Below are positions 35,674 to 35,815 of a DNA stretch of 35,815 nt, piece by piece. The DNA is from Candidatus Omnitrophota bacterium. GTDB taxonomy: Bacteria > Omnitrophota > Gorgyraeia > Zapsychrales > Fredricksoniimonadaceae. The stretch's first letter is position 1, and each line of letters starts with the position of its first letter. The notes beneath the pieces were generated by a model. It searched no databases. It saw nothing but the letters and a program-made list of their open reading frames with translations, and had not been told where the DNA came from. Made by a program: the position numbers and the translations under genes. The stretch spans positions 1 to 35,815 of the forward strand of contig CAIUQE010000029.1 of assembly GCA_903901225.1 (NCBI GenBank), written 5' to 3'.

Positions 35674-35815
35674 TGTGCGTATTTCGGTCAAGTATGACCA
35701 CCCTTTCCGGTCAGGCATGACCAGCAATTCCGGTAAGGTGTGACCACCTTTTCCGGTCAGGTATGACCAGTCATTCCGGTCAAGTGTGACCACCCACCCT
35801 GGGAAGTTCTCAATC
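35674..35815. mobile_element. End of an IS21-family-like insertion sequence, continuing beyond the window
   Basis: Homology to the chemoreceptor stops at about 35674-35676, where TGTGCGTATTTCGGTCA begins. Runs of GGTCA-n4-TGACC spaced by TTCCGG follow. Terminal TGCGTATTCCGG-type sequence plus several subterminal GGTCA/TGACC repeats is the pattern I know from IS21-family ends, where the IstA transposase binds. No transposase is visible because the window ends. Family assignment rests on memory of end sequences. Confidence 0.6.
35685..35799. repeat. Five 23-bp tandem repeats (subterminal IS repeats)
   Basis: Units start at 35685, 35708, 35731, 35754 and 35777. The consensus is CGGTCAGGTATGACCA followed by a variable 4 nt and TTC; the last unit degenerates at its end. 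Each unit contains a GGTCA-n4-TGACC dyad, so each is a likely protein-binding site. Variation between units shows they are not a sequencing artefact. Confidence 0.85.

Noticed and set aside
34187..35701. Chemoreceptor ORF read as complete from the GTG at 35701
   Set aside because: The first about nine codons come from the repeat array, and the protein would lack the first transmembrane helix and the start of the sensor domain.
35685..35799. Short regular repeats that could suggest a CRISPR array
   Set aside because: Units are contiguous 23-bp tandem copies with no unique spacers of 30 nt or more and no cas genes; they fit subterminal repeats of an insertion sequence.

Overview
The window reads as chromosomal DNA of a Gram-negative, anaerobic, GC-rich (high-50s %) bacterium. 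It has a TonB-dependent outer-membrane receptor, periplasmic thiol and folding proteins, a chemoreceptor, an anaerobic class III ribonucleotide reductase and a complete [FeFe]-hydrogenase locus. No rRNA or tRNA is present, so the lineage cannot be fixed. An uncultivated anaerobic phylum such as Omnitrophota is my best guess, at low confidence. Almost every gene is on the minus strand; metH is the one clear plus-strand gene.

Left part (1-5.5 kb): a TrpB2-type tryptophan synthase beta chain, a small AT-rich membrane protein, a stomatin-like slipin, a secreted protein of unknown function and a COG0701 permease. These genes sit among short repeat debris. The secreted-protein gene is bracketed by a 94-bp direct repeat made of the permease 3' end.

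Cobalamin block (5.5-12.1 kb): full-length B12-dependent methionine synthase (metH) faces a BtuB-like TonB receptor. The receptor gene is preceded by a cobalamin riboswitch with an intrinsic terminator. Together they supply and use B12.

Middle (12.1-20.1 kb): a Cys-tailed membrane protein, RidA and LexA; an exported FKBP-CcdA-TlpA redox/folding cluster; a glycan-type operon (coiled-coil exported protein, GT4 glycosyltransferase, GNAT-methyltransferase fusion); a cold-shock protein; and an exported protein with an Ala/Pro-rich tail.

Right part (20.1-34 kb): one long minus-strand array. In transcription order it holds hndA-hndB-hndC-hydA (a tetrameric, electron-bifurcating type [FeFe]-hydrogenase), an intrinsic terminator, a TM1266-like regulator, aspartate ammonia-lyase, hydF, hydG and hydE. 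It continues with a COG0731 radical SAM protein, nrdD and nrdG. Four radical SAM genes and one glycyl-radical enzyme therefore lie within about 6.3 kb. A strong sigma70-like promoter with an upstream inverted repeat precedes hndA.

Right edge: a chemoreceptor gene has lost its 5' end to what looks like the end of an IS21-family element, with five 23-bp subterminal repeats, which runs out of the window.

Most unusual points: (i) HydG has Gly in place of the middle Cys of its C-terminal auxiliary-cluster motif, with two new Cys nearby; (ii) the HndC N-terminal domain has no Cys; (iii) metH, lexA and the coiled-coil gene each have a -10 box exactly 7 nt before ATG and no Shine-Dalgarno, suggesting leaderless mRNAs; (iv) two dispersed stem-loop families show compensatory base changes between copies.
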